From: SZUA-365 sp034002405
GTDB lineage: Bacteria; Bacteroidota; Ignavibacteria; SZUA-365
Reading direction: 5' to 3'
DNA: 64,000 nucleotides
Assembly (NCBI GenBank): GCA_034002405.1
Contig: JAVFAS010000001.1
Span: 62,001 to 126,000, forward strand
Shown: piece by piece, positions 19,465-29,056 of the stretch
Numbering within the stretch: the stretch's first letter is position 1
Layout: each line of letters starts with the position of its first letter
Program-made: the position numbers and the translations under genes
The notes under the pieces: generated by a model
The model's database searches: none
Seen by the model: only the letters and a program-made list of their open reading frames with translations
What the model was told of the DNA's origin: nothing

Positions 19465-22400
19465 TCAGATGCGATCGAGATACTGTGCCTCGCTGACGAC
19501 ACCCAGCTTGAGCACTTTCTCGACGCCCAGATCGGGCAGTTCGATATGAATAATGTACAGCCCGCTGGCAACGGGAAGACCGTTGTCATTCTGGAGATCC
19601 CAGGTGGCAAGTTGTGAACCATCATTCTTCTCGAAGGAACGCACCAGCGAACCATCCACGGTGTAGACGTGGAAATTGGCGCGCGGCGGAAGATGATTGA
19701 AGGTCACAAAACGCTGATATTTATTCAGCTCCTGCGAATTGGCACCCAGGTACGGGTTGGGGAAGACCTGGATATCAACGATATCCTCCTTCGCCTGGGT
19801 GTCACTGTACTGGGCCTTGGCCGTTGTGAATGTATATACATCGGTGGCATCGAAGGCGACATTCGGCGTCCAGCGCCAGATATCACCATCCTGCCATGGG
19901 AAGGTCGATCCGTCCGCATCGGCGTTCTGAATCAACCATGCGACATAGAGAATGGGCATCTCGGCCGCGCCGGCGGGATACAGGGTAAAGTCGCCGGTGA
20001 ATGCCGGATTCGGTGTCTCGCTGTACGTTTCATTGAGAATGAAAAGATACTCGCGATCGCCGGGACCCGGGGTCGGATTCCACTGGTTGTCCTGCGCAGC
20101 CGAACCGGCTTGCTCGACCACCACATAGGAAAGCTGTCGGGGATTGTTCTTGTCGGTGACATCCCAGATCGTGATCGGGGAATCGAAATACCCCTGGTAG
20201 CCATAGCTGGGACTGCCGCCGCGAAGGTAGACATACCCCTTCGACTTTGTATTCCGATCGAAACGGACTTCGACGATCTGGGTGATGTCATACCCTTCGA
20301 CGGTGGTGCCCCAGCCCCAGTCGGCGCCGGTCAAGGCATAGCCACCATACGGTTCGTAGACTTCCGGACCACCGATCCACTCGATGCTCTTGATTTCCAG
20401 TCCCGGCGTGTAATGACCGAGACCGTCGACACCGATCTTGAATCCGTCGAGCGTGAAGTATCCGAAGTCGAGACCACCGTACTCGGTGGCCCGGTTGATC
20501 AGTCGTTGATTCTTCGAGCTGTTCGTGAGGTTCCAGGCGAATTCATCAACCACCATGATCTCGCCATGATAGTCGACCTCGACCGTACCCACCTGCTCGA
20601 AGGTCACCGCGTAGCTGTCGCCGGTGAGTTTCATCTGGTCGATGACTTCCACGAGCACTTCACCGGTCGAAAGACCCTGCGTGTGCAACACCTGCAAATC
20701 CTCGCCATACTCCGCGCCCGCGGTGTAACCCGGATCGAGTTGCTTCGGACTCACCATGAAGATTTCCGGGCTTGACTCGAGTTGGCGGGGCGTGGCTTCC
20801 GGATCGGGGTTGTAGGCGTAGGCCGTCACGGCGAAGAAGTATTCCTGATGGTTGACCATCGGCCGGTCGGTGATCGCATCGTGTGTCAATTCAATGGCCC
20901 GCTCGATACCGCTGTCACTGCCGAAATGGACCGGCATGACCGAAATCGCGCCGGTCTTGTCATCGAGCACCTCATCGTAGATCATCAGCACACCGTCGAC
21001 CACATCGTACGTCGCGACCCGGCGTGCATCGCCCATCGTGCTGCTCAGGGTCGGGAACTGATAGACGTTGTAGCCCTGGAATTTGTAGCCGTTCACATTG
21101 TGCGATTCGGTCGAGGCCACGCTCGAGGGAGACCCCCAGCTGAGAAGGATGCGATTCGACTGGGTCGAGATCTGCACCACCGGTGCCGGTGGCGGAGTCG
21201 CCACTTCGAAGTTGTTGTCGAACGCGAACTGCGCGAAGCGGTCATAGTATTTCAGCTTCTGCAGCGAGGAGATGCGGTCGACACCCTGCGCGATGATGCG
21301 CGCGACGACGACTTCCTGTTTGTTGACCTTGCCATTGGCGAGATCATACTCCTTGTTGAGGGTGAATGGACCGGTGGTCATCAGGAAGCGACGATCGTCC
21401 GGCGCATTGACAATGCCATCGATCCAGCCGTTTTTCGTTACCGGATCACCGGCGAGTGCGATTTTCACTTCCTCACCCGTGGTGGGATCGACGAACGGTG
21501 TGCCGTTCCACAACTTCGACTGCAGGTAGAAATACATCTGCTGGCCGCCTTCCGCGGTCCCGAGATCCGGGTCCGCATAGACGTTGTCCGAGTTGATGTA
21601 GTAGGCGAAACCGGACACGCCGAGATTCCGCCACCCCGCGAGCTTGCCGAAATTATAATGCGCTTCGTCTTCCGGTTCACCCGGCACGATCGGGCCCTGG
21701 AAAAAGTCATACCCGGCGGCGGGTGGAATACCATAAGTACCATCGACCGCGAGTCCGTTGTACACGAATCCGAGTGACAGCGTCGTGTCGATGCCGACAT
21801 AGTCGTCACCGGCATCGCCGAGATCCGGATCGGACCACTGCGCGAAATAGGCATTCTCGAGATCGTCGGTGCCTTTGTTGATCACGGTGTATTTCGTGAA
21901 CACCATGTTTCCGAGCGGACCACTCTGATTGTAGCCCCACACCAGTGTCTGCACCTCGACGCCGATCGGCGCGGTGCCGTACAGGTTGCTCGTGCGCGAG
22001 GGGTCGAGGTCGTTGGACACGAACCACAGCACCTCGTCGCCGATGAACCACGGGGAATCGACATTCGGTGTTCCGCTCAACCACGCCTGGAAATTCGGGT
22101 TGTAGGACCCGTTCCCGTCACCATCCGTGTACGGCGCGCCGTACTGCACCGGCCAGTTGGTGAAATCCGCTTCCAAACGGGCCTTTTCGTCGGCCGAGAG
22201 TCGTTCGTACGTATCGGCGTTGACTTTCCGCACCTTGTAAATCGTGTGCACCGGATCGTTCGGGTCGAAGGTCCCATCGGCTTTGATATTGCCGGCCTGT
22301 AACCCTTGCCGGTAGGTCGAACCACCGATGCGAATCTCGCCCTGGACGGTGCCGCCCCAGATCAGACCATCCTGGAAGATGGCATAATCACCCGAGCCGG

Positions 22401-22626
22401 CGGGCCACTCCAAGCCGGATCCATCGGTTTGCGGATTGTGCGAGGTGGAACCATTATTGGAGATCCACATCAGAATATTATTTATCGAAATGAAATCGTA
22501 CACGTCGTTCGATGCCGTTTTCTGCATCGTGTCCTTGTCCTTGCCGCCCTTGCGTTCTCCGGCCTGCGTACCGGCCGCGAAACAGAGCAGGACGAGCAAC
22601 AGGAGCAACCTTCCAATGATTTTCAT
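19465..22626 (-). CDS. Large secreted protein with T9SS type A-like C-terminal domain
   Basis: A 1053-residue exported protein. The start at 22626 follows AAGGAG and gives a signal peptide (LLLLLVLLCFAAGTQAG). Most of the protein is beta-rich and unassigned, with a fibronectin-like stretch mid-way (PAPVVQISTQSNRILLSWG). The C-terminus (VFPNPYLG, then TWDLQNDNGLPVASGLYIIHIE) is the FlgD/T9SS type A sorting type of fold, although it ends about ten residues beyond the usual terminal Lys/Val strand. It is likely surface-attached or secreted. It lies between the TonB receptor (61 nt) and the PorV-family gene (75 nt). No enzyme motif was seen, and the ligand is unknown. Confidence 0.82.
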   Translation of the reverse strand: MKIIGRLLLLLVLLCFAAGTQAGERKGGKDKDTMQKTASNDVYDFISINNILMWISNNGSTSHNPQTDGSGLEWPAGSGDYAIFQDGLIWGGTVQGEIRIGGSTYRQGLQAGNIKADGTFDPNDPVHTIYKVRKVNADTYERLSADEKARLEADFTNWPVQYGAPYTDGDGNGSYNPNFQAWLSGTPNVDSPWFIGDEVLWFVSNDLDPSRTSNLYGTAPIGVEVQTLVWGYNQSGPLGNMVFTKYTVINKGTDDLENAYFAQWSDPDLGDAGDDYVGIDTTLSLGFVYNGLAVDGTYGIPPAAGYDFFQGPIVPGEPEDEAHYNFGKLAGWRNLGVSGFAYYINSDNVYADPDLGTAEGGQQMYFYLQSKLWNGTPFVDPTTGEEVKIALAGDPVTKNGWIDGIVNAPDDRRFLMTTGPFTLNKEYDLANGKVNKQEVVVARIIAQGVDRISSLQKLKYYDRFAQFAFDNNFEVATPPPAPVVQISTQSNRILLSWGSPSSVASTESHNVNGYKFQGYNVYQFPTLSSTMGDARRVATYDVVDGVLMIYDEVLDDKTGAISVMPVHFGSDSGIERAIELTHDAITDRPMVNHQEYFFAVTAYAYNPDPEATPRQLESSPEIFMVSPKQLDPGYTAGAEYGEDLQVLHTQGLSTGEVLVEVIDQMKLTGDSYAVTFEQVGTVEVDYHGEIMVVDEFAWNLTNSSKNQRLINRATEYGGLDFGYFTLDGFKIGVDGLGHYTPGLEIKSIEWIGGPEVYEPYGGYALTGADWGWGTTVEGYDITQIVEVRFDRNTKSKGYVYLRGGSPSYGYQGYFDSPITIWDVTDKNNPRQLSYVVVEQAGSAAQDNQWNPTPGPGDREYLFILNETYSETPNPAFTGDFTLYPAGAAEMPILYVAWLIQNADADGSTFPWQDGDIWRWTPNVAFDATDVYTFTTAKAQYSDTQAKEDIVDIQVFPNPYLGANSQELNKYQRFVTFNHLPPRANFHVYTVDGSLVRSFEKNDGSQLATWDLQNDNGLPVASGLYIIHIELPDLGVEKVLKLGVVSEAQYLDRI

Positions 22627-22687
22627 GCCCAGTCTCCTTGTATTGCTTCTACGTTTGTTCTTGTCATGACTGCGAACCGCACCGGGA

Positions 22688-25600
22688 TCAGAAATCGATA
22701 CGCAGACCAAGGCGCACCTGACGCGGAGGACCGAAGAGATCCGCGTTCATGATGTTGGTCTGGTAGTAGTAATCACGGTACAGATCTTCGAACACTTGAC
22801 CGTACTGCGCATACGTCTGCAGCAGCTGGCGTCCCTGGATCGTCGAGAGATAGCCGTTGTCGGACGCGCTGCCGGACTGCATGAACACGTCGGTCACGTT
22901 CTTGGTGTCAAGCAGGTTGATCACCCAGATGTAGAAGTTGACATCGAGACCGGCGATGTCGACCGTCTTGTCGAGACGGGCGTCGATCTGGAAGGTCCAT
23001 GGGGTCACGGACTCGTTGAGCACCTCGACCGGCTGACGGCGGTTCTCATAGCTGTTCTCGTCCACGCGGGTGTAGGGGTGGCCGCTGTTGAACGTGAACA
23101 GGAGGTTCAAACCCGTCCGCTCGAGGAAGGCGACGCCGCCGAGTTTCGGACCATCATCCATACCGAATCGGTAATCGACATTGATCGAACCACGGTGCGT
23201 CTGGTTGAAGTCGAGGAGTGTCGTGTATTTGGGCAGGTAGGGCGTTTCGGTCGGGGAAAGCCAGATCGTGCGGAATGCCGACGACGGGGCGGAACCCGTG
23301 CCACGCGCATCGCTATAGGTATAGTCCACGGAGGCCTGCACGCGCTCCACGCGGCGCAGATCGACCTTGAGGGACACACCCGACGTTGTCGCGAAATCGC
23401 CATTGACCCAAGCGTAGTAGGCAGAATGCTGCGCGTTCGGCGCGCCGGTGATCTGCTGCTGCTGGATCTGGTCGCGGATATCCTTGTAGAACGCGCCGAT
23501 GTCGAACGCGAGGAAATCGCCGATCTGCTGCCGGAACCCGAAGTCATACTGCAGCGTGGTCTCGGGCTTCAAACCGAAGCCGACCGGATTCGTGATCGCG
23601 TATCCGCCCTTGATGTTGCTCGCGGTGATCGCCGTGCCGAGGAACACATCGCGGAGACGGGTCTGCTGCACGAACTTGCCGTACTGCGCATAGAACACCG
23701 TCTGGTCCGTGACCGGGAAGGAGAAGCCGAGACGCGGGCTGAAGGTGGCGGTCGCTTCCGTTTCCCTGATGTTGTCGTCCTTCTGGCTGATGTAGCCGAA
23801 CTCGTCGAATTTCACATTGTTGGGTTCGACGAACTCGTACGTATCGGTGTCGATGTAATCGTAGCGAAGACCGATGTTGATGACGAGATCCTCGAGTTCG
23901 ATCTTGTCAAGCAGATAGGCCGAGGCGAATACGGGTTTTTTCGGACCGTCGGGACCGTCCTCGATCGCGGCACCCCACTGGTCATAGCCATAATTATTCG
24001 TGCGGGAATTCACCGCCTGCTGAATCGGCGTCGCATCCGGATTGTTGCGGAAGAAACTCTTCAGCGTGAATGCGGTGATCGCGAACTCACGGACGTCATA
24101 GCTCTGCGCCTCGGCGCCGACCTTGATCTCATGCGTACGGCCGATCTGATGCACGAAATTGATCTTTCCGGAAATCGCGCTGTGGCGCTGCTTCTGGTAT
24201 GCATAGGCCGTGCTGCCCTCGCCGAACTGCGAGTACACATCACCGAACATGGTGATCGGCTCGGGGTTGATGCCGTCGCCGCGCAGCATGTAGCCGAATT
24301 GCGCGTTCGCGATGGAATCACCGTAATCGAAGATATTATGCTGGTGGTCGGGATCCATCGCCAGGGCGAAGTTCCCCACATAATTCAGGAACACTTCGTA
24401 GAACGTGTTCTGGCTGAGCAGATGCGTCAATTTGAGATTGACGGCATAATCCTCGCTCTCGCCCATGATCGCACGTTGCTGATTCGCGCGCGCGAGATTA
24501 TCGCTGTTGTAGACGACCTGCCCATTGACCACTTCCGCGGTGCGGCCGGTCTGATACGCGGCCAGGATGCCCGCGCCGTTCCGTCCACTGTAGGTCCCGT
24601 AACTCCCGCCGACACGGATGTTGATCGGGTTGAGATCGATGGTGGCGTTGCCGGAGAACGTCCAATATTCATCGGCGGTGTTCACCACGTAGCCGCCGGG
24701 ATAGGTGTAGTCGATTTTCTTGGCCGCCGAACCGAGACGCGGGTCGAAGATACCCACCTTCGCCTGCTCCGCGGTTGAAAGCAACGCATGCGCCGCGGTG
24801 TTGCGCAACGCCGCATCGTATTGATCCGCCAGGGTGTACGCCCCGCGGTAGGACGCGGGTGTGCGGACGAACTGGTTTTGCGCGGCGACGAAGAAGCGCA
24901 CCGGTCCGAACAACGGACCGCCGACGGTCAGGGCATACAGACTGTTGCCATAATTGTAGGAACCGAGGAAGTTCTCTTCCCCCGGCTCCGACCAGCTGTC
25001 GGTGTAGGCTTCGAAGCCGACCTGGAACTGACGGCCGCCCGAACGGGTCGTGGTCATGATCAGGCCACCGTTCGCCCCGCCAAACTCGGCCGAGTAACCG
25101 CCCGCCTGGAAGTTGACCTCGGCGATGGCATTGTTGATCACATTCAGCGCGCGTCCGCCATAGATCGGGTCATTCGCGTTGACACCGTCAACGATGTACC
25201 CGGTGGCGTCGCCGCGGCTGCCACGCACGTAAATATCCCCCCCCTGACTGACGATGCCCGCCTGCAGGGCGACGATACCCTCGACACCGCGAACGGGGAG
25301 ATTCTCGATCTCCTCCTGCGTGACGGTGGCCTTGCTGTTGGTGACGTTTTTATCGACGAGTGGTTTTTCGGCGATGATCTCCACCTCACCCACCTTGAAT
25401 GCTTCGCTCGGCAATTGGAAATCCGCCGTGGTCGTTTCATTGCTCTTGATGAGAATGTCCCGGAGCGTGATCTGCTGATAGCCGATGTAGCTCGCAACAA
25501 GAGTGACCTTCCCGATGGCGACGTTCAGGATGACGAACTCACCATTGATATTGGTCGCGGCGCCACGATCGGAACCATCGATCATGACGTTCGCGCCAAT

Positions 25601-25714
25601 AAGCGGCTCTCCTGTCTCGCGATCCGTAACCTTTCCCGCGATCTTGCCGTTTTGTGCCGAAACGGCAACCGGGAAGAGGATACAGAGGACTGCAATCAGG
25701 AACCATTTGTGCAT
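22688..25714 (-). CDS. TonB-dependent receptor with carboxypeptidase-regulatory-like N-terminus
   Basis: A 1008-residue outer-membrane receptor. AAGGAGG precedes ATG 25714. A signal peptide (LIAVLCILFPVAVSAQ) is followed by a CarboxypepD_reg-like domain (IAGKVTDRETGEPLIGANV to about residue 105). The TonB plug comes next (IENLPVRGVEGIVALQ, then DIYVRGSRGDATGYIVDGV), then a long barrel ending in the typical aromatic C-terminus LGLRIDF. It imports or presents a substrate using TonB energy. The substrate cannot be read from sequence, and no SusD partner is present. It is the second gene of the DUF4397-receptor-cargo-PorV operon. Confidence 0.93.
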   Translation of the reverse strand: MHKWFLIAVLCILFPVAVSAQNGKIAGKVTDRETGEPLIGANVMIDGSDRGAATNINGEFVILNVAIGKVTLVASYIGYQQITLRDILIKSNETTTADFQLPSEAFKVGEVEIIAEKPLVDKNVTNSKATVTQEEIENLPVRGVEGIVALQAGIVSQGGDIYVRGSRGDATGYIVDGVNANDPIYGGRALNVINNAIAEVNFQAGGYSAEFGGANGGLIMTTTRSGGRQFQVGFEAYTDSWSEPGEENFLGSYNYGNSLYALTVGGPLFGPVRFFVAAQNQFVRTPASYRGAYTLADQYDAALRNTAAHALLSTAEQAKVGIFDPRLGSAAKKIDYTYPGGYVVNTADEYWTFSGNATIDLNPINIRVGGSYGTYSGRNGAGILAAYQTGRTAEVVNGQVVYNSDNLARANQQRAIMGESEDYAVNLKLTHLLSQNTFYEVFLNYVGNFALAMDPDHQHNIFDYGDSIANAQFGYMLRGDGINPEPITMFGDVYSQFGEGSTAYAYQKQRHSAISGKINFVHQIGRTHEIKVGAEAQSYDVREFAITAFTLKSFFRNNPDATPIQQAVNSRTNNYGYDQWGAAIEDGPDGPKKPVFASAYLLDKIELEDLVINIGLRYDYIDTDTYEFVEPNNVKFDEFGYISQKDDNIRETEATATFSPRLGFSFPVTDQTVFYAQYGKFVQQTRLRDVFLGTAITASNIKGGYAITNPVGFGLKPETTLQYDFGFRQQIGDFLAFDIGAFYKDIRDQIQQQQITGAPNAQHSAYYAWVNGDFATTSGVSLKVDLRRVERVQASVDYTYSDARGTGSAPSSAFRTIWLSPTETPYLPKYTTLLDFNQTHRGSINVDYRFGMDDGPKLGGVAFLERTGLNLLFTFNSGHPYTRVDENSYENRRQPVEVLNESVTPWTFQIDARLDKTVDIAGLDVNFYIWVINLLDTKNVTDVFMQSGSASDNGYLSTIQGRQLLQTYAQYGQVFEDLYRDYYYQTNIMNADLFGPPRQVRLGLRIDF

Positions 25715-25845
25715 AATATCCTCCTTCAGAACTTGAGAATACGTGTGTTACAAAATGCGTCCTCCAGTGATCCATGTTCCGCGCGCGGGGGGGCGACTCT
25801 TCAGACTGTTCCACCAATCCTGCCCCGATGCGCGCTGGATTCCCG

Positions 25846-26565
25846 TTATTTCGGCTCGTCCTGGAGGGTCAAGACCTCAAGTCCGCCGGAATTCCCGATC
25901 ACGATGAACGAATAGCGGTAACCGGGTTTCTGCAGGTTGAAGCTGAATTCGACGGCGCGCGAATTGTTCGACCGCGTCGCGGCAAAATCTCCGCCCGACG
26001 CCAGAACGCGCTGGTATGCCGAAAGGGAGCCGGCATTCACCGTCGGCGTCAGCGCCTCGCTCGTCTGGTCATCGATCTTCTTTTCGAGAAAGAGAGGCTC
26101 GCCGGTGCCAGCGAGATTGATCAGCTTGACGTCGCAGCTGTCCACCAGCATACTCGTCTCGTCGGCATAGGTGAAGCGCTCCTGCGTGCTCAGCAGTTGC
26201 GGATCGGCGTCCGAGCCGTAGAAGGCCATGGTGATCTTGGTCAGCGAACGGACGTTCACCAGACGACGGAAGATCGCGGCGGTGGTGTCTCCACCAGCCG
26301 GCACGACGCGCAGGAAACGGTTCCCCGCGTTGATCTTCAGGTACGGGGATGCGTCCTTGTAGCTCGCATTCGGGACGACTTTGTCGGCGTCCACCCAAAT
26401 ATCCACCGCCGGAGCGCCAGGCACGGCGTGCACGAAGCGCACCTCCGAAGTGACGCGGTCCAGAACAGGCGGATTCGGCTCCTCGATGCACCCCGTCAGG
26501 AAGCTTCCCGTGACGAAGGCGACGAGGATCAGCAACCCGGCTTTCTGAAGCAGCTTTTGTCGCAT
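25846..26565 (-). CDS. DUF4397-domain lipoprotein
   Basis: A 239-residue lipoprotein. The start at 26565 has TAGGAGG upstream and a lipobox FLTGC (C26). The mature part is a DUF4397 beta-sandwich: VRFVHAVPGAPAVDIWVD, later YLKINAGNRFLRVVPAG, and a C-terminal strand pair GYRYSFIVIGNSGG. DUF4397 proteins are extracytoplasmic and of unknown function, often near surface or adhesion genes. The longer frame to 26976 lacks a signal. It is the first gene of the surface module. Confidence 0.85.
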   Translation of the reverse strand: MRQKLLQKAGLLILVAFVTGSFLTGCIEEPNPPVLDRVTSEVRFVHAVPGAPAVDIWVDADKVVPNASYKDASPYLKINAGNRFLRVVPAGGDTTAAIFRRLVNVRSLTKITMAFYGSDADPQLLSTQERFTYADETSMLVDSCDVKLINLAGTGEPLFLEKKIDDQTSEALTPTVNAGSLSAYQRVLASGGDFAATRSNNSRAVEFSFNLQKPGYRYSFIVIGNSGGLEVLTLQDEPK

Positions 26566-26969
26566 AGTTCCTCCTAAAAGGTTAAGGTATGAGTGATGTA
26601 AAGGGAAATTCGCGATGAGACTGGTTGTGATGCCCCGCCGCACGACCACCGGAAATGGCGGGAGGTATTCCCCGAAGACAAGGAAGGTCCAAAAAAAATG
26701 CTCATTCGTGCTCTGAAATCGAAGCGGAATGTCGCGGCGCTCGTGTCGGTCAGTAGCGGAGAACTTACGACCACACCTTGTAAAAAGCAACCGTTTTCCA
26801 CAATGCAAGCGCTTCCACGCATCTGACCGTTTTTCGGACATTTTCGACACGACCAACGCGTGAAGCCAACGGCTCCTGTGGTGATCAATATACGACTTTT
26901 CACTCTCGGACACCCCTGAGCGGGAAAAAAGAGTCAAAAAAAAATCCGCCCCCGACACCGGGAAAACAC
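26566..26969. other. 404-bp intergenic region between divergent units
   Basis: No gene is supported here. The region separates the minus-strand surface operon from the plus-strand tRNA-Asn and is richer in A/T runs than its surroundings (poly-A tracts near 26690 and 26940). It must contain the operon promoter, but I could not identify a convincing -35/-10 pair on the minus strand. Confidence 0.6.
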
Positions 26970-26998
26970 TTGACATCCGTGATCATTGCTCGTATTTT
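26970..26998 (+). promoter_or_regulatory. Promoter of tRNA-Asn
   Basis: TTGACA (26970-26975), a 17-bp spacer, then TATTTT (26993-26998), 13 bp before the tRNA. The -10 region also reads TATTTTTG, an exact match to the Bacteroidota TAnnTTTG element, with TTG at the -33 position. Confidence 0.8.
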
Positions 26999-27011
26999 TG
27001 AAATCTGTGAT

Positions 27012-27083
27012 TCCTCGGTAGCTCAATGGTAGAGCATGCGGCTGTTAACCGCAGGGTTGCAAGTTCGAGTCTTGCCCGGGGAG
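27012..27083 (+). tRNA. tRNA-Asn (anticodon GTT)
   Basis: A full cloverleaf. The acceptor stem is TCCTCGG/CCGGGGA. The anticodon stem is TGCGG/CCGCA around loop CTGTTAA (anticodon GTT at 27044-27046). The T-arm contains GTTCGAGTC. The discriminator is G and the 3' CCA is not encoded. Confidence 0.97.
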
Positions 27084-27199
27084 CAAAAACGCGGCCGCAC
27101 GCCGCGTTTTGCATTTCATCCCGCGGCGCCCGGGTCCCGCCGGTCCCCTGCACACTCGCCGTGACGCGTCTCGCCATCACCGTTCCGAGGATACCACGC

Positions 27200-27841
27200 A
27201 TGATTCTCCATTCTATCGTGTCCGGTCCCGTCGATACCGTCGGCTATCTCGTCGCGGACGATGTCACGCGTTCGGCCCTGATCATCGACGTCCCGCTCGG
27301 ATCCGCGGCACGATGGGTCGACCTGCTGCGCCGGGACGATCTCACTCCTGTCGGGATCGTGCTCACGCACGGGCACTTCGACCACGTCGGCGACGTCGCG
27401 ATGTTGGCCCGCGAACTCGCGGTTCCGGTGCATATTCATCCGCTCGACGCGCCACTGCTCGAGAATCCCGGGTCGGATTTCCCCCAGCTCGGCCTGTCCA
27501 TCGAAGGACTCACCGAGTACCAGACGCTGGAAACGGGAGATTTCCTTGAATGCGGACGGTTGCGGTTGCGCGTCATTCACGCCCCCGGACATACGCACGG
27601 ACATGTCGTCCTCTACGAAATGCGCGAGAATATCCTGTTTTCCGGTGACGTCCTCTTCCACATGAGCATCGGCCGCTACGATCTCGGTGGGGATTACGAC
27701 ACGCTCCTGCACAGCATCACCGCGAAGCTGCTCGTCCTCCCCGATGAAACCATCGTCTACCCCGGTCACGGCGCCTCGACCTCGATCGGCTACGAACGAG
27801 AACATAATCCGTTCATCCGCGAGTATCTCGACCATCTCTGA
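27200..27841 (+). CDS. Metallo-beta-lactamase-fold hydrolase
   Basis: A 213-residue soluble hydrolase of the glyoxalase II-like MBL superfamily. The metal motif THGHFDH (H57, H59, D61, H62) is complete. Further ligands are HAPGHTHGH, FSGDVLF and YPGHG, the usual order for two-metal enzymes acting on thioesters. YcbL/GloB-like activity on S-lactoylglutathione or another thiol ester is possible, but not determined by sequence. I chose the start at 27200, preceded by GAGG, because the upstream frame runs through the tRNA. Confidence 0.9.
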   Translation: MILHSIVSGPVDTVGYLVADDVTRSALIIDVPLGSAARWVDLLRRDDLTPVGIVLTHGHFDHVGDVAMLARELAVPVHIHPLDAPLLENPGSDFPQLGLSIEGLTEYQTLETGDFLECGRLRLRVIHAPGHTHGHVVLYEMRENILFSGDVLFHMSIGRYDLGGDYDTLLHSITAKLLVLPDETIVYPGHGASTSIGYEREHNPFIREYLDHL

Positions 27842-27965
27842 CCAGGCGTCGCGCGGCACGCACCGCGGGCTGCCGCGCTTCATTCGCACGGAGTGTCCGG
27901 GGTCGCCGCACGGTCCGACGCACGCGCATTTTCCCTTTTTGCGGAGATGAAAACTTTCGTATATT

Positions 27966-27973
27966 TATGTTTG
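27966..27973 (+). promoter_or_regulatory. Possible -7 element for tRNA-Arg
   Basis: TATGTTTG matches TAnnTTTG and lies 46 bp before the tRNA. The nearest TTG upstream (27939-27941) is 24 bp away, longer than usual, so this is tentative. Confidence 0.35.
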
Positions 27974-28019
27974 CATCATTCGCGATCGTGTTTCTTCGAA
28001 CACGTCCGCGAACGGACAT

Positions 28020-28093
<74 letters not shown>

Positions 28094-28139
28094 CACAGCA
28101 ACTACTCTCACACGCCATTTTGTCAACCGGAGTGCCTCT

Positions 28140-28838
28140 GTGTTAACCGCGAAGAAAAAGATCTCAGTCCGTCAGGCCGTGCCGCAGTCCTCCTCGGCGG
28201 ACTTCTTCTTCACCATCCAGGAATGGTTCAGGAACAACACCAAACTCGTCGGCGGCATCGCACTCGCCGTCGCCGCGATCATCGTGTTCGGATACTTCTA
28301 CCTGTCCGGTAAATCCGCCGATGAACTTGCCGCCAATCGTGAGCTGCGCAAGGTCCAGGAACTGTACCAGCAGCAGCAGTATCGGCTCGCAATCTCCGGA
28401 GACCCCGCGCGGCAGATCATGGGACTCGAGGAAATCGTCAATAAATACGGCGGCACACCGACCGGTGACGTCGCGATGATCTATCTCGGCAATGCCTATC
28501 TCTACGCGGGCGAACTCGACAAGGCCATGGAGGCGTTCGAAGACGCATCACCCGATGCCGTCATGCTTCGCGCCGCGGCATTGGCCGGACAGGCGGCCGT
28601 CCTCGAGGCGCGCGGCAAGTCCGCGGAAGCCGCGGAGCTCTTCGAAGAATCCGCCGCTGCCTTCGACAACGAACTGCTCGCGTCCGAGCGCTACGTCTTG
28701 GCCGGCCGCAATTATGCCGAGGCAGGCAACAAGGAAAAGGCCCGCGAGCTGCTCGAGAAAGTGCTCGACCTCAAAACCGCCCGCTTTCATCCCGATGCGG
28801 AACGTCTTCTCTCGCAGTACAATCTGACCGAGGAATAA
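28140..28838 (+). CDS. TPR-containing single-pass membrane protein
   Basis: A 232-residue protein starting with GTG at 28140. A cytoplasmic N-terminus of about 35 residues is followed by one membrane helix (LVGGIALAVAAIIVFGYFYL). The periplasmic part has tetratricopeptide-like helices (AMIYLGNAYLYAGELDKAM, then NYAEAGNKEKARELLEKVL). The architecture resembles YfgM/BamD-type TPR proteins that hold partners at the inner membrane. The partner is unknown. It ends at a strong terminator. Confidence 0.8.
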   Translation: MLTAKKKISVRQAVPQSSSADFFFTIQEWFRNNTKLVGGIALAVAAIIVFGYFYLSGKSADELAANRELRKVQELYQQQQYRLAISGDPARQIMGLEEIVNKYGGTPTGDVAMIYLGNAYLYAGELDKAMEAFEDASPDAVMLRAAALAGQAAVLEARGKSAEAAELFEESAAAFDNELLASERYVLAGRNYAEAGNKEKARELLEKVLDLKTARFHPDAERLLSQYNLTEE

Positions 28839-28878
28839 GAGAACGACGTCCTCCTCGCAATCCCATCGATTTTTGTGC

Positions 28879-28910
28879 AAACGGCCACCGACAGGTGGCC
28901 GTTTGTTTTT
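28879..28910 (+). terminator. Rho-independent terminator after the TPR gene
   Basis: An 11-bp stem (AAACGGCCACC / GGTGGCCGTTT) with a 4-nt loop is followed by GTTTTT. It lies 41 nt past the stop. Confidence 0.9.
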
Positions 28911-29056
28911 CTGAACCTCCACCACTGTCCTCTTCCGGAGACAGTGGGGTATTCGCTCATCCCGGATTCCCGCGATAGTACACGGTTTCGTCAGGTCAGT
29001 ATTTTGGCACTGCGTTTGTATCGGAGAGCATACGACCATGACAAGGAGTTGAAACC

